Assembly (NCBI RefSeq): GCF_025995175.1
Contig: NZ_BAPV01000060.1
Coordinates: 1-64,000 of the forward strand
Direction of reading: 5' to 3'
Source of the DNA: Asaia krungthepensis NRIC 0535
Lineage (GTDB): Bacteria > Pseudomonadota > Alphaproteobacteria > Acetobacterales > Acetobacteraceae
Length of the DNA: 64,000 nt
Made by a program: the position numbers and the translations under genes. The notes beneath the pieces are model-generated. The model ran no database searches. It worked only from the letters and a program-made list of their open reading frames with translations, and was not told the origin of the DNA. Positions within the stretch are counted from its first letter, which is position 1, and each line of letters opens with the position of its first letter. Positions 36,196-46,444 of this stretch are shown piece by piece.

Positions 36196-37271
36196 GGGCA
36201 CCCCTGGGATACGGGAATTCCGGCCAAATGGCCGAAGGCATGACGCCGACCCTAGCGGATGAATTTTATGCAATAAAATAGTTAATGCGGCGTCATATAT
36301 TCCAATTTGATTATGTGAAGCGTCGGGGGATAGGGGGGCATCTGCCAACCCGCTCATATCGCACGGGCCTCTGGCTCGCGCGCAGTCGAGACGCCGGTCG
36401 TGACCAGCACGAGTTCCAGCCGTTACCCTGACACGCATGTCACCTTGTTAATTTCCTGGGATAGGCTACTTGGAACTGGCCGATTGGCCTCTCTCTTCCC
36501 AGGCCTTGCCTGCCTCATCCCGACTGGCAAACACGCGCCTGATACGTGCAGTGCGCTTCGACTTTCTTGCTGAGGCGCGCTCAGGGGACCGCGGGACGGC
36601 CGATGTCCTGAAACATAGAGGGGCTTGAGGGAACATTCCTTGTGGCTTTCGAGGCTGCCGAACACCAGGACTGATGGGTGATAGTGACAGCGCACTTCGA
36701 GCGGCAGCCCAGCTTAATATATTTAAGACAGCAGAGAAATATGGGCAGGTTCCACAGGTCATGGATACGGATATTTTTCTGGTCCGTAATCTGCGCTCGC
36801 GGCTATGCGCTGAATTGGTACCAGCAGATAAATCCGCTTCGATGGGTGAGCACAAGATCGGGCCTGCGGAACTCAACGATCCGCGGTAGAGATTCAAGCA
36901 CAGCGAATTAGCGATCCGACCTGACAAACCGCATCAAAGATCTCCCAGGATCGCAAGTCTGCTCGAACTCGGCCCCTGTCGCCGAGATCATTATCAGGTA
37001 CTCGCTCAGCGCGTGAACCACATGTCTCCATGTATGTCCCTCACGTAACACTGATAACATTAAGTTGATACCAAGGATTGAGCAATAAGAGCGAGTCGAC
37101 ACTGTTCTGATACCGGAATATAGACATAAAAAAACATCAAATAGAATAGAGACACCCGCGTGATGTGAGGATATCTCGTGTGATACTAAAGTTAACCGCC
37201 AGGCTCCGGATCTGGCTCTCGGCCGCCTCTGTGCGACCCAGCGAGATAAGCTGAGGGGAAGCTGATCGATC
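36196..37271. other. Gene-poor region, mostly unexplained
   Basis: About 1.08 kb without a gene I can support. Apart from the palindrome near 36263, several frames exist on both strands (for example 36466-36927 minus and 36674-36889 plus), but none has family features or a ribosome site. Composition drifts to lower GC towards the right. This begins the accessory stretch that runs to 40278 and may contain decayed genes. Confidence 0.5.
36263..36279. promoter_or_regulatory. AT-rich palindrome upstream of the sugar transporter
   Basis: ATTTTAT, GCA, ATAAAAT: a 17-bp inverted repeat with a 3-bp centre, 68 bp upstream of the transporter start. Position and symmetry fit an operator for a dimeric sugar-responsive regulator, but no regulator gene is adjacent. 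Confidence 0.4.
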
Positions 37272-38690
37272 GTGCAAACGCTGAAATATGATGGCGTAGA
37301 CCTTGTGGTCCATTTTGCTCCCAATGGTGGCGACCTTGTTTGCATTACTTTCCCACCACTCGGCTACACGAATGAAGCAAAGACCAGTTTTTTTGCCCAA
37401 AAGCCGCTGGCGAAGTCAGGTATTTCTGCCATCGGAATAATGTCCAAACGTGATCACTGGCTTTACACCGAGGACCCCACTGAAGAAATAAGAGTAATGG
37501 CTCTCGTAGCCGAGCTCGCTGCGCAATATACGAATGTTGTAATCTTGGCTGCTTCTATGGGGGCCCACGCGGCGCTTCGTTATGCGTCCAGGTTGAAAGC
37601 TCAGGCGATTCTGGCGCTTGCTCCAAAATGGTCTCTCGATCCCGCCGTTTTTCCCTCGGTACCGGAGCGCTACGTGCTCGAGAATTTTCGACCATGGATG
37701 CGGGGAATGAAGATAGACAAAGAGGGCACAGCAAATGTTGCCCGCATCTATCTAGCCTATGATCCTCAAGATGAGACGGACTCTGCGCACGCTTGCAAGA
37801 TAATGTCCGAGTTATCGAACATTATACCGATCCCATTCTTCTACGTAGGACATTATCTCCCCCCTGTTATCTCTGGTTCAACAAACATTGGCGCTATTGT
37901 TAGAGGCCTGGCGGAATTAACCCCGCCAAATTTTGTTTCGATGGTGCAACGAATTCGCCGACAACATCCCAACATGATGCGCGGAATTATAATTGAACAT
38001 GGCGCACGCAGGCACCCACACTTATGCCTAGCGCTCATGAGAAAACTAGAGGCGGGCAAACCAGGAATCGATGGACGCAAAATATCCCGCGATCCGGTGG
38101 TACTGGCCCGCCTCCTGTTCTCACTCAGATCAGATCACGAGGCGACCAGCGATTGCTTGAGACTACTCGACACCAGGGACTGCCCCCCTTCCTTTTATTC
38201 AATACGAAGAGGTGATCCGTCCGATCCAGGAGTTTTCAACCTACTTACCTTTCATGGTCAGACGGTATACCTCGACCTGCTCAGTGAACGTGTGTTCGGC
38301 GGCCATCCGACACATGCCAACGCTAACTCGTTAAGGCTATGTATAGATTCGAGAGACGTTGAGCTAAATCCCTTCGTGGAGTTTCACGGTGAACGATATT
38401 ACCTGAAAGCCGCAGGAGCCGAGATGAAGCTGTGCGTCGAGTCAGATCGAAGTGCGAGACTTGTCGAGTCGCTGAGCGGGATGTGGTCCCACCTGCGTTT
38501 CAGTGCTTCCAGGACAGAACGTGCTTACCTTCTGGCGACAGATCACGGGTTTGCAAGCTTCCTTCCTGGAGGATGCATGGAGTACTCTGATCGTGACATG
38601 CAATGGGAGGCGCTAATTCTCGTCCCTGCGATTGATGGAGCGAAGACCCTACTCAACCTGAGCGAGAGAACTGCAAGCGCAATTTCATAG
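37272..38690 (+). CDS. Orphan protein with alpha/beta-hydrolase-like N-terminus and unknown C-terminal domain
   Basis: A protein of 472 residues with no signal peptide. The first 210 residues or so look like an alpha/beta hydrolase: after an early LVCITFPPLGY strand comes VVILAASMGAHAALRY, with the presumed nucleophile Ser in AxSxG form, then ILALAPKWSLD and later YDPQDETDSAHA and FFYVGHYLPP, which may bear the acid and His. The last 170 residues (FYSIRRGDPSDPG, LLTFHGQTVYLD, NPFVEFHGERYYL, GMWSHLRFS) are beta-rich and may be a beta-trefoil-like fold. GTG at 37272 has AGGGGAAG upstream. GC content looks lower than its neighbours, and the gene stands alone near an IS relic, so transfer is likely. 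Function unknown. Confidence 0.6.
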   Translation: MQTLKYDGVDLVVHFAPNGGDLVCITFPPLGYTNEAKTSFFAQKPLAKSGISAIGIMSKRDHWLYTEDPTEEIRVMALVAELAAQYTNVVILAASMGAHAALRYASRLKAQAILALAPKWSLDPAVFPSVPERYVLENFRPWMRGMKIDKEGTANVARIYLAYDPQDETDSAHACKIMSELSNIIPIPFFYVGHYLPPVISGSTNIGAIVRGLAELTPPNFVSMVQRIRRQHPNMMRGIIIEHGARRHPHLCLALMRKLEAGKPGIDGRKISRDPVVLARLLFSLRSDHEATSDCLRLLDTRDCPPSFYSIRRGDPSDPGVFNLLTFHGQTVYLDLLSERVFGGHPTHANANSLRLCIDSRDVELNPFVEFHGERYYLKAAGAEMKLCVESDRSARLVESLSGMWSHLRFSASRTERAYLLATDHGFASFLPGGCMEYSDRDMQWEALILVPAIDGAKTLLNLSERTASAIS

Positions 38691-38789
38691 CATCGTTGAT
38701 GTCGCGAGGCAGCATCTCAAAATTCTACGCATTGATACTCATGGGCGTAGCCTGAGCACATTTACCTCGTGAGTGTTTATGAGCCTCTT

Positions 38790-39639
38790 CTAGGTCGCGT
38801 TGCCAAAAGGGGTATTTAGAGAAGCTCCATTCTGATTCAAGGCTGCTTTTTATGGGGCAGCCATGGATTGCGTAGACCTATCGGACGCAGAGTGGGACGT
38901 GATTGGGTCGCTATTGCCGCCTGAGCGAGGCGGGCGCGGCCTGCAGGCGACAACCGCCGCTTCCTGAACGGCATGCTCTATGTATTGCGCGCAGGCTGTC
39001 CCTGGCGCGACATACATGACCGCTACGGCAAGTAGAACTCGGTCTATGTCCGCTTTCGCCGCTGGGCCGAGCAGGGCGTATGGGACGCAATGCTGCAAAC
39101 CCTGGTCGATCTGGGCCTCACCGATGACTGGCAGCACATGATCGATAGCACCAGCATTCGCGGCCACGTCTCGGCTGCGGGCGGAAAAGGGAGGCTCGTG
39201 CGAACGCTCCTGGTCGATCACGCGGCGGTTTTACAAGCAAGATCCACGCCCGGGCAGACAATCAGGGACGCCCTCTTGGTTTCATCCTGACTGGTGGTGA
39301 AGCATCGGACTACACTGGCGCCGAGCCGCTCATGGCGATCCCGGCCGCTACGCCGAGGGCATTGCTGGCAGACAAAGGATACGATGGTGACGGTTCCGCC
39401 AATGCCTGCTGATGCGGGGCATCCTACCGATCATCCCGCCACGCTCGAACCGTAAAGCGCCAGAGCATCCCGACTATCGCCGCTATCAGGACTGAAACCG
39501 CATCGAACTTATGTTTGGTAAGCTCAAGCAGCGACGCCGGAGCGCCACCCGCTGCGACAAGAGCATCCTGTCTTTCGATAGCTTCCTCAATCTTGCAGCC
39601 GCCAGGCTATGGCTCCGGTCTTTTGTCAACGCGGCCTAG
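38790..39639 (+). mobile_element. Decayed IS5-family insertion sequence with terminal inverted repeats
   Basis: The element is about 840 bp plus flanks, a normal size for the IS427/IS1031-type branch of IS5. Ends match as inverted repeats: GTCGCGTTGCCAAAA at 38794-38808 and TTTTGTCAACGCGGC at 39621-39635 (13 of 15 positions agree). Both are flanked by CTAG (38790-38793 and 39636-39639), consistent with a target-site duplication. The transposase inside is broken, so it is not autonomous. Confidence 0.75.
38863..39639 (+). pseudogene. Broken IS5-family transposase
   Basis: Translation in shifting frames gives a recognisable transposase: LSDAEWDVIGSLLPPE at the start, FLNGMLYVLRAGCPWRDIHDRYGK, then VYVRFRRWAEQGVWDAMLQTL, MIDSTSIRGH with the first catalytic Asp, LLADKGYDGD with the second, and a final NRIELMFGKLKQ with the Glu. 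Damage includes a frameshift near 38940, an in-frame TAG near 39034, another shift near 39190 and stops near 39410 and 39495. The TAG at the end lies within the flanking CTAG. Clearly inactive. Confidence 0.88.
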
Positions 39640-40278
39640 CATCAGGGTACTCGATAAATCTTGGCCCATATGGCCGAATATCCGAGCAAAAAGCTCCCTC
39701 TGATGACGAATTCGCCAGCACCTGAAGTTCATGCGCGAGCACGCGCAACTTAGGTTCGACAACTCCCACCATAATCATCGCGTTCGCTTCCTTCGACACG
39801 AATGCGGCAAACGGCGGCAGTTCCTATCGCGGCATCTAAGTCTCTTATCAGTCGTTGATTACTGAAGGACGCATATACCCCCGAACAACAAGAAACTATA
39901 CTGGTAAGCTTTTGTATATACTAAACAAATATTGATCGTTTTATTCGACACTGAATCACTCGCAAAAGTTGTGCCACCTGAATCTGCGTCAGGATGTCCG
40001 CGCCATTCTTCTCGGTATCATGTGGAGCCCTCTCCCGAGGCCGTTAACTGAAGCTGTCGCGTTAGATCTGAACACTGCGAATACTGGAGTTTGTAATCGG
40101 CCACTCATCGTAGACAGCGCCGCGGCACAACGTCGTTTCACTCATGGGAAAAACGTGCAACCGATCAGAATCCGTATAGTTTGCGGTTTCGCAACGCCGC
40201 GCAGACGGACGCGTTTAAGAATACTCTGTCTCCCAACGCGCCCTTACGAAGGCCTGTCGGAGACAGAGATTTTTGGTT
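39640..40278. other. Intergenic region between IS relic and gltB stop
   Basis: About 640 bp with no supported gene. A 118-codon frame (39969-40325 plus) overlaps the end of gltB and shows no family features. The segment around 39840-39960 is AT-rich. It could contain remains of the same accessory region as the IS. Confidence 0.45.
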
Positions 40279-43200
40279 CTAGGCCGATAGGGCCTGGTTC
40301 GTGCCTGGCAGCTCGTACCCAATGATACGGGCGTAATCCCGTGGCACAACCTGCCAGAACTGCGACAGGACACGGTCCCAACGATGGAGCAGCTCGGCAG
40401 CATGGGCGCTGCCCGTCTCATCCGCATGACGCTGAACGAGTCCGCGCAGGGTTTCCTCCCATTCGCTTCCCGCTTCGACACGTCCCCACAACACGGTATC
40501 GGGATTTACACGACGCTCGAAAGCCCCCTCACGATCGAGCACGAAGGCCATGCCCCCCGTGAACCCGGCTCCGAAATTATCGCCGATATGCCCAAGGATC
40601 ACGACCGTGCCGCCGGTCATGTACTCGCAGCCATTCGAGCCACAGCCCTCCACCACAGCGGTCGCTCCCGAGTTGCGCACTGCAAAGCGCTCACCCGCCT
40701 GCCCGGCCGCGAAAAGCGACCCCGCGGTCGCGCCATACAGCACGGTATTGCCGATGATCGCATTGTCGTCGGACCGCCACGGCGCGGTGGGTGAAGGACG
40801 AACGACAATCGTGCCACCCGACAGACCCTTGCCCACATAGTCATTGGCATCGCCAACCACGTCGAGCTTGAGGCCCTGCACGGCGAACGCCCCGAGCGAC
40901 TGACCGGCTGAACCACGCAGACGCAGGGTCAGATGCCCCTCGGGCAGGGTTTTCATGCCGAATTTGCGTGTGATCAGCGATGAAACGCGCGTGCCGATAG
41001 CGCGATGCGTGTTCTGCACCGTGTAGTGCAGATGCAGCTTCTCGCGATGATCGAAAAGCGGCGTCGCATCGGCGATAACCTGAGCGTCGAGCGTCTCCGG
41101 CACCTCGTTGCGCCCCTCACGGGTGCAATAGCGCGCATCCGGCCCCGGATCGGCCTGAACCAGCAACGAGTTCAGATCCAGATCGTCCAGATAATCCGCA
41201 CCGCGCGAGACCTGACGCAGAAGATCCGTGCGACCGATGATTTCTTCGACGCTCTTGAAGCCAAGCTCGGCCAGAATGTTGCGCACGTCCTCGGCGATGA
41301 AGGAGAAGAGGTTGATCACCTTCTCGGGTGTGCCCTCGAACTTGGCGCGCAGCGCCTCATCCTGAACGCACACGCCCACCGGGCAGGTATTGGAATGGCA
41401 CTGGCGCACCATGATGCAGCCCATGGCCACAAGGGCCGCTGTGCCGATGCCGAACTCCTCGGCGCCCAGCATGGCCGCCATCACCACGTCGCGCCCGGTC
41501 TTGAGACCGCCATCGGTACGCAGGGTCACGCGATGGCGCAGACGGTTGAGTGTCAGCACCTGATTGGCCTCGGTGAGCCCCATCTCCCAGGGAAGACCCG
41601 CATATTTGATGGAAGATTGCGGGCTCGCCCCCGTGCCACCGCAATGGCCCGAGATCATGATCGCATCTGCCTTCGCCTTGGCCACGCCAGCGGCAATGGT
41701 GCCGATGCCGGTACGGGCCACGAGCTTGACCGTGACAGTCGCCTCCGGATTGATCTGCTTCAGGTCATAGATGAGCTGAGCCAGATCCTCGATGGAATAA
41801 ATGTCATGATGCGGCGGCGGCGAAATGAGCGTCACGCCAGGTGTGGCATGGCGCAGCTTGCCGATGAGTTCCGTCACCTTGAAACCGGGCAGCTGCCCGC
41901 CCTCACCCGGCTTGGCACCCTGGGCGACCTTGATCTCGATCTCGCTGCAATTATTCAGATATTCCGCCGTGACGCCAAAGCGCCCCGAGGCCACCTGCTT
42001 GATTTTCGAGCTCGCATTGTCGCCATTCTCGCGCGGTGTGAAGCGCGACGCGTCCTCACCACCCTCCCCCGAATCCGACTTCGCGCCGATACGGTTCATG
42101 GCAATCGCGAGGGTCTCATGCGCTTCGGGACTCAGCGCACCGAGAGAGATGCCCGGTGCCACGAGACGACGGCGAATGGCGGTGATGCTTTCGACGTCTT
42201 CCACGGGAATCGGCTCGCGCACCCGGCGGAAATCGAGCAGATCGCGCAGAGCGGTCGGCGGCTGACGACGCACGGCATCGGCGTAACGCTTGAACAGCGA
42301 GAAGCTGTCAGTCGAGACGGCCGTCTGAAGCATATGGATGAGCTGGCCACTGAAGGCGTGGACTTCACCCTTGCGACGCAGCTTGTAGAGGCCGCCAATC
42401 GGCAGGGCATCCACACCGCCCGCATAGGCCGTTTCGTGCGCCTTGAGCGCATTACGGGCCAGACCCGGCAACCCAATGCCGGAGATGCGCGACGGCATGC
42501 CGGGGAAGAACTCGGCCACGAGCGCGCGCGACAGGCCGATGGCCTCGAAATTATAGCCCCCGCGATAGGCTGAAACGATGGAGATGCCGGATTTCGACAT
42601 GATCTTGAGCAGACCCTTGTCGAGCGCCTTGCGATAACGCTCCACCGCCTCACGCAGTGACAGCTCGCCGAACAGGCCACGCTGCAAGCGGTCCGCGATG
42701 CATTCCTGCGCCAGATAGGGATTGACCGTGGTGGCCCCCACACCCACCGTCACCGCCATACCGTGCACATCCATCACATCGGAGGAGCGGACATTGAGCG
42801 AGGTGAAGGTACGCAGGGACTGACGCACAAGATGGATATGCACAGCGGCGGTCGCGAGGATCATCGGGATCGCGACGCGCTCTTCGCTCTGTCCCTCGTC
42901 GGAGAGGAAGAGATGGGTACAACCGCCCCGCACGTAATCCTCGGCCTCGTGGCGGATACGCGCGATGGCATCGCGCAGCCCGGCCTCGCCATCGGCAGCG
43001 CGGAAGGTGCAATCCACCGTCGCGCCATCCTTGCCGCAGAAATTGCGTAGCGCCTCGAACTCACCCGTGGTGAGGACAGGGCTCGGCAGTTGCAGCAGGT
43101 CGCATTGCTCGGGGGACTGATCCAGGATGTTGCCCAGATTACCGAGACGCGTGACGAGGCTCATCACGTTCATTTCGCGCAGGGAATCGATAGGCGGGTT

Positions 43201-44799
43201 CGTGACCTGGCTGAAGCCCTGACGGAAGTAATGGGCAAGCCCGCGATAGGTGCTCGAGAGAACCTGAAGCGGTGTATCGTCGCCCATCGAGCCGATGGCC
43301 TCTGCAGAGGTCTCGACCATGGGATGAAGGATGGTCTCCATCTCCTCATGGGTCAGGCTCATGGCCAGCTGGCGACGACGCAGCTGGTCGGGCGTAAACA
43401 GCACGGGCTCCGCGACATCCGAGCGCACGACCGAACCGATATTGCGGATATTCTTCGTCCAGGAGGCAAAATCCTGACGCTCGGCCAGAAGATCGAGCAG
43501 TTCCTGCGGCGCGTAGAGCTTGGCCTCCTGCAGGTCCAGACCCAGCGTCTCACCCGGCCCGAGGCGCCCCTTCATGCGGGTATTGGCGTCCTGCACGCGC
43601 ACCATGCCGGCTTCGGACCCCACGATGAGCAGATCGTCCTGCGTGATGGTGTAGCGCAGCGGGCGCAGACCGGCGCGGTCGAGCCCGGCTACAACCCAGC
43701 GTCCATCGGTCGCACAGATGGCGGCCGGGCCGTCCCAGGGCTCCATCACGGCATTGCAATAAGAGAACAGCGCCCGATGCTTGTCGGTCATGGCCGCATT
43801 GCCACCGGCGCTTGCGGGCACCATCAACGTCTTGGCCATGGGGGCATCGCGCCCGGCATGGGTGAGCAGTTCGAACACGTTGTCGAACATCGCGGTATCG
43901 GAGCCCGCCGCCTGCACGACAGGCTTGAGATCGCCCATATAGGGGTCGAGCTCGGCATTCGCGAGACGCGTCTCGTGGCTGCGCATCCAGTTCACGTTAC
44001 CCGAAAGCGTGTTGATCTCGCCATTATGCGCCAGACGGCGGAAAGGCTGGGCCAGCTTCCACGTCGGGAAGGTGTTGGTCGAGTAGCGCTGATGATAGAT
44101 CGCAAAGCGTGAGACGAAACGCTCATCCAGCAGATCGGGATAGAAATCGGTCAGGTTCTCGGCGAGGAACATGCCCTTGTAGATGAGCGAACGACACGAC
44201 AGCGAACATACGTAGAGATCGACCTGCGCGGCGGCGGCGGACTTCTCGATACGGCGGCGGATCACGTAGAGATCGCGCTCGAATTCGGCCTCGGAGCGGT
44301 TCAGGCGGTTACGCACCATGATCTGCTCGATCTCGGGACGTGTCGCATTGGCCTTTTCACCAATACAGGCGGTGTCGATCGGCACCTGACGCCAGCCATA
44401 GATGCCATAGCCGAAATCAAGGATCTCGCTCTCGATGATCGCGCGCCCTGCTTCCTGCGCAGCCAGATCGGTCTTGGGCAGGAAGATCATGCCAACGGCA
44501 ATACGACCCTCGATATGGTCGTCACCCGCGCTGTGGATCGCCTCGGCGAAGAAATCCTGCGGGATCTCGACATGGATACCGGCACCGTCGCCGGTCTTGC
44601 CATCGGCATCGACCGCACCACGATGCCAGAGCGCCTTGAGCGCCGCAATACCGGCCAGAACCACGTCACGACGGCGCTTGCCGTCCAGCGCGGCCACCAG
44701 CCCGACGCCGCAGGCATCACGCTCCATGGTCGGGTCATAAAGGCCTTCGAGGGCGCGGACATTGTCCTGATAGGACTGGATGAAGCTCTTCTCGGTCAT
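40279..44799 (-). CDS. gltB: Glutamate synthase (NADPH) large subunit
   Basis: A protein of 1506 residues, full length for the alpha subunit, which makes two glutamates from glutamine and 2-oxoglutarate. The class II amidotransferase nucleophile is Cys30 (ERDACGVGLVA; the N-terminus may be trimmed). The FMN-binding synthase domain has AKADAIMISGHCGGTGASP, and the iron-sulfur ligands follow in CIMVRQCHSNTCPVGVC. The C-terminal beta-helix domain shows GGTIVVRPSP and NTVLYGATAGSLFAAGQAGERFAVRNSG. It starts 5 bp after the gltD stop, forming a gltD-gltB operon. Confidence 0.97.
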   Translation of the reverse strand: MTEKSFIQSYQDNVRALEGLYDPTMERDACGVGLVAALDGKRRRDVVLAGIAALKALWHRGAVDADGKTGDGAGIHVEIPQDFFAEAIHSAGDDHIEGRIAVGMIFLPKTDLAAQEAGRAIIESEILDFGYGIYGWRQVPIDTACIGEKANATRPEIEQIMVRNRLNRSEAEFERDLYVIRRRIEKSAAAAQVDLYVCSLSCRSLIYKGMFLAENLTDFYPDLLDERFVSRFAIYHQRYSTNTFPTWKLAQPFRRLAHNGEINTLSGNVNWMRSHETRLANAELDPYMGDLKPVVQAAGSDTAMFDNVFELLTHAGRDAPMAKTLMVPASAGGNAAMTDKHRALFSYCNAVMEPWDGPAAICATDGRWVVAGLDRAGLRPLRYTITQDDLLIVGSEAGMVRVQDANTRMKGRLGPGETLGLDLQEAKLYAPQELLDLLAERQDFASWTKNIRNIGSVVRSDVAEPVLFTPDQLRRRQLAMSLTHEEMETILHPMVETSAEAIGSMGDDTPLQVLSSTYRGLAHYFRQGFSQVTNPPIDSLREMNVMSLVTRLGNLGNILDQSPEQCDLLQLPSPVLTTGEFEALRNFCGKDGATVDCTFRAADGEAGLRDAIARIRHEAEDYVRGGCTHLFLSDEGQSEERVAIPMILATAAVHIHLVRQSLRTFTSLNVRSSDVMDVHGMAVTVGVGATTVNPYLAQECIADRLQRGLFGELSLREAVERYRKALDKGLLKIMSKSGISIVSAYRGGYNFEAIGLSRALVAEFFPGMPSRISGIGLPGLARNALKAHETAYAGGVDALPIGGLYKLRRKGEVHAFSGQLIHMLQTAVSTDSFSLFKRYADAVRRQPPTALRDLLDFRRVREPIPVEDVESITAIRRRLVAPGISLGALSPEAHETLAIAMNRIGAKSDSGEGGEDASRFTPRENGDNASSKIKQVASGRFGVTAEYLNNCSEIEIKVAQGAKPGEGGQLPGFKVTELIGKLRHATPGVTLISPPPHHDIYSIEDLAQLIYDLKQINPEATVTVKLVARTGIGTIAAGVAKAKADAIMISGHCGGTGASPQSSIKYAGLPWEMGLTEANQVLTLNRLRHRVTLRTDGGLKTGRDVVMAAMLGAEEFGIGTAALVAMGCIMVRQCHSNTCPVGVCVQDEALRAKFEGTPEKVINLFSFIAEDVRNILAELGFKSVEEIIGRTDLLRQVSRGADYLDDLDLNSLLVQADPGPDARYCTREGRNEVPETLDAQVIADATPLFDHREKLHLHYTVQNTHRAIGTRVSSLITRKFGMKTLPEGHLTLRLRGSAGQSLGAFAVQGLKLDVVGDANDYVGKGLSGGTIVVRPSPTAPWRSDDNAIIGNTVLYGATAGSLFAAGQAGERFAVRNSGATAVVEGCGSNGCEYMTGGTVVILGHIGDNFGAGFTGGMAFVLDREGAFERRVNPDTVLWGRVEAGSEWEETLRGLVQRHADETGSAHAAELLHRWDRVLSQFWQVVPRDYARIIGYELPGTNQALSA

Positions 44800-44804
44800 G
44801 GCCC

Positions 44805-46265
44805 TTACTCCGCCGCCACTGCCTGTGCGGCATGGTCTGATGTCATGCTCTCTGCGCCAGAGAGGAATTGATGCATTTCAGCCGCAGCCTCGCGACCGTC
44901 GCGAATGGCCCAGACCACGAGCGAGGCCCCGCGCACGATATCACCGCCCGCAAAGACGCCCGGCACACTGGTCTCGAAGCGCCCCGGCGTGACCTTGAGG
45001 GTGCCCCATTTGGTTACCGCCAGTTCAGGCGCATTCCAGTCGCCCGGCAGATCCTCGGGGTCGAAACCCAGCGCCTTGATCACAAGATCGGCCTCGATCA
45101 CAAAGCTGCTCTCGGGCACGGCCTCGACCGACTGGCGGCCGGAGGCATCGGGCAGGCTCAGACGCATCTTGTGGGCGCGCACGCCGCTGACGCTGCCATC
45201 GCCCAGAAAAGCTTCCGGGCCAGCGAGCCAGGCGAAATTGACGCCTTCTTCCTCAGCGTTTTTCACTTCCTGAACCGATCCCGGCATGTTGGCGCGGTCA
45301 CGGCGGTACAGGCAGGTCACTTTCTCGGCGCCCTGACGGATGGAGGTGCGTACGCAGTCCATGGCCGTGTCGCCGCCACCGATCACAACCACATGCTTGC
45401 CCCTGGCATGGAGCACGGCGTCATCGCCCGGCGTTTCGCGATAGCCACGGCGATTGGACGCCGTGAGGAAATCGAGCGCCTGAACCACACCGCCGAGCCC
45501 ACTGCCCGGCACGGAAACCTCGCGCGAGCGATAAACGCCAGTCCCGAGGAAGACCGCATCGTGCTTTTCACGCAGCGCCTCGAAAGAAAGCCCACCCTCG
45601 CCTTCCCCGATGGGGGTCGAGAGATGGAAGACGATACCCTGAGCTTCGAGCAGTTCATGCCGACGCGCCAGCACGTGCTTCTCGAGCTTGAAGCTCGGGA
45701 TGCCATAAACCATCAGACCGCCAACACGGTCGTGACGATCATAGACATGCACCTGATAGCCCAGTGCGCGCAGCCATTCCGCAGCGGCGAGCCCGGCTGG
45801 CCCAGCTCCGACGACGCCCACGCTCTGCGCGCGCTCGCGGGAGGGCATGCGTGGCTTGACCCAGCCCTGATCAAACGCCGTCTCGGTGATGAATTTCTCG
45901 ACCGCACCGATGGTGACGCTCTCGAAATCCTTCTGGATGACGCAATTACCCTCACACAGGCGGTCCTGCGGACAGATGCGCCCGCAGATCTCGGGGAAGG
46001 TGTTGGTGGCGGAGGAGAGGCGATAGGCCTCCTCAAGACGGTTTTCCGCCGTCAGTTTCAGCCAGTCGGGAATGTTGTTGCCCAGCGGGCAATGAACCGA
46101 ACAGAAGGGCACGCCGCATTGCGAACAACGGCTGGCCTGACGCTCGGCATGATCCACGGCAAAAGCGCGGTAGATCTCGCCGAAATCGTCGCGGCGCTCC
46201 GAGGCCGCACGCTTTTCAGGCATTTCCTGCGGCAATGACACAAATTGCAGCATCCGTTCGGCCAC
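44805..46265 (-). CDS. gltD: Glutamate synthase (NADPH) small subunit
   Basis: The beta subunit, about 486 residues, passes electrons from NADPH through FAD and Fe-S clusters to GltB. N-terminal cluster ligands are CSQCGVPFCSVHCPLGN and CGRICPQDRLCEGNC; then the FAD site GVVGAGPAGLAAAEWLRALGYQVHVYD and the NADPH site VVIGGGDTAMDCVRTSIRQGA, and the C-terminal VFAGGDIVRGASLVVWAI. GTG at 46265 is favoured because GGGGAGAA lies eight bases before it; ATG 46253 is the alternative, and the frame further upstream (to 46343) has no support. It is the first gene of the operon. Confidence 0.95.
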   Translation of the reverse strand: MAERMLQFVSLPQEMPEKRAASERRDDFGEIYRAFAVDHAERQASRCSQCGVPFCSVHCPLGNNIPDWLKLTAENRLEEAYRLSSATNTFPEICGRICPQDRLCEGNCVIQKDFESVTIGAVEKFITETAFDQGWVKPRMPSRERAQSVGVVGAGPAGLAAAEWLRALGYQVHVYDRHDRVGGLMVYGIPSFKLEKHVLARRHELLEAQGIVFHLSTPIGEGEGGLSFEALREKHDAVFLGTGVYRSREVSVPGSGLGGVVQALDFLTASNRRGYRETPGDDAVLHARGKHVVVIGGGDTAMDCVRTSIRQGAEKVTCLYRRDRANMPGSVQEVKNAEEEGVNFAWLAGPEAFLGDGSVSGVRAHKMRLSLPDASGRQSVEAVPESSFVIEADLVIKALGFDPEDLPGDWNAPELAVTKWGTLKVTPGRFETSVPGVFAGGDIVRGASLVVWAIRDGREAAAEMHQFLSGAESMTSDHAAQAVAAE

Positions 46266-46423
46266 GACACGTTCTCCCCATGGGCAAGCAGACGCCGCGG
46301 GCGCCGCTTTCAAAACATGACGGACAGGTACGGCAGGCGGCACACGGGCATAAGTCAGAATTACTGACCTATAACCCGCTTAATCCGCATTTATCCGATA
46401 AAATATGCGTTTCGTGGCGGGAT

Positions 46424-46444
46424 AAAGGACCGATACGGTCCTTT
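46424..46444 (-). terminator. Hairpin at the stop codon of the NAD-binding protein gene
   Basis: AAAGGACCG (46424-46432) and CGGTCCTTT (46436-46444) form a perfect 9-bp stem with a three-base loop and overlap the end of the gene. No T run follows on the minus strand, so it may stabilise the transcript end rather than terminate. Confidence 0.4.

Noticed and set aside
36466-36927. 153-codon minus-strand frame in the gene-poor region
   Set aside because: Ser/Arg-rich translation without family resemblance, overlapping frames on both strands; not enough to call a gene.
39090-39290. Short ORF within the IS relic
   Set aside because: It is a fragment of the broken transposase, not an independent gene.
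39969-40325. 118-codon frame running into gltB
   Set aside because: It overlaps the gltB stop on the other strand and shows no domain or ribosome site.
41005-42573. Long plus-strand frames antisense to gltB and gltD (also 43090-44112 and 44868-46238)
   Set aside because: These mirror the codon pattern of glutamate synthase genes and show no family features or ribosome sites.
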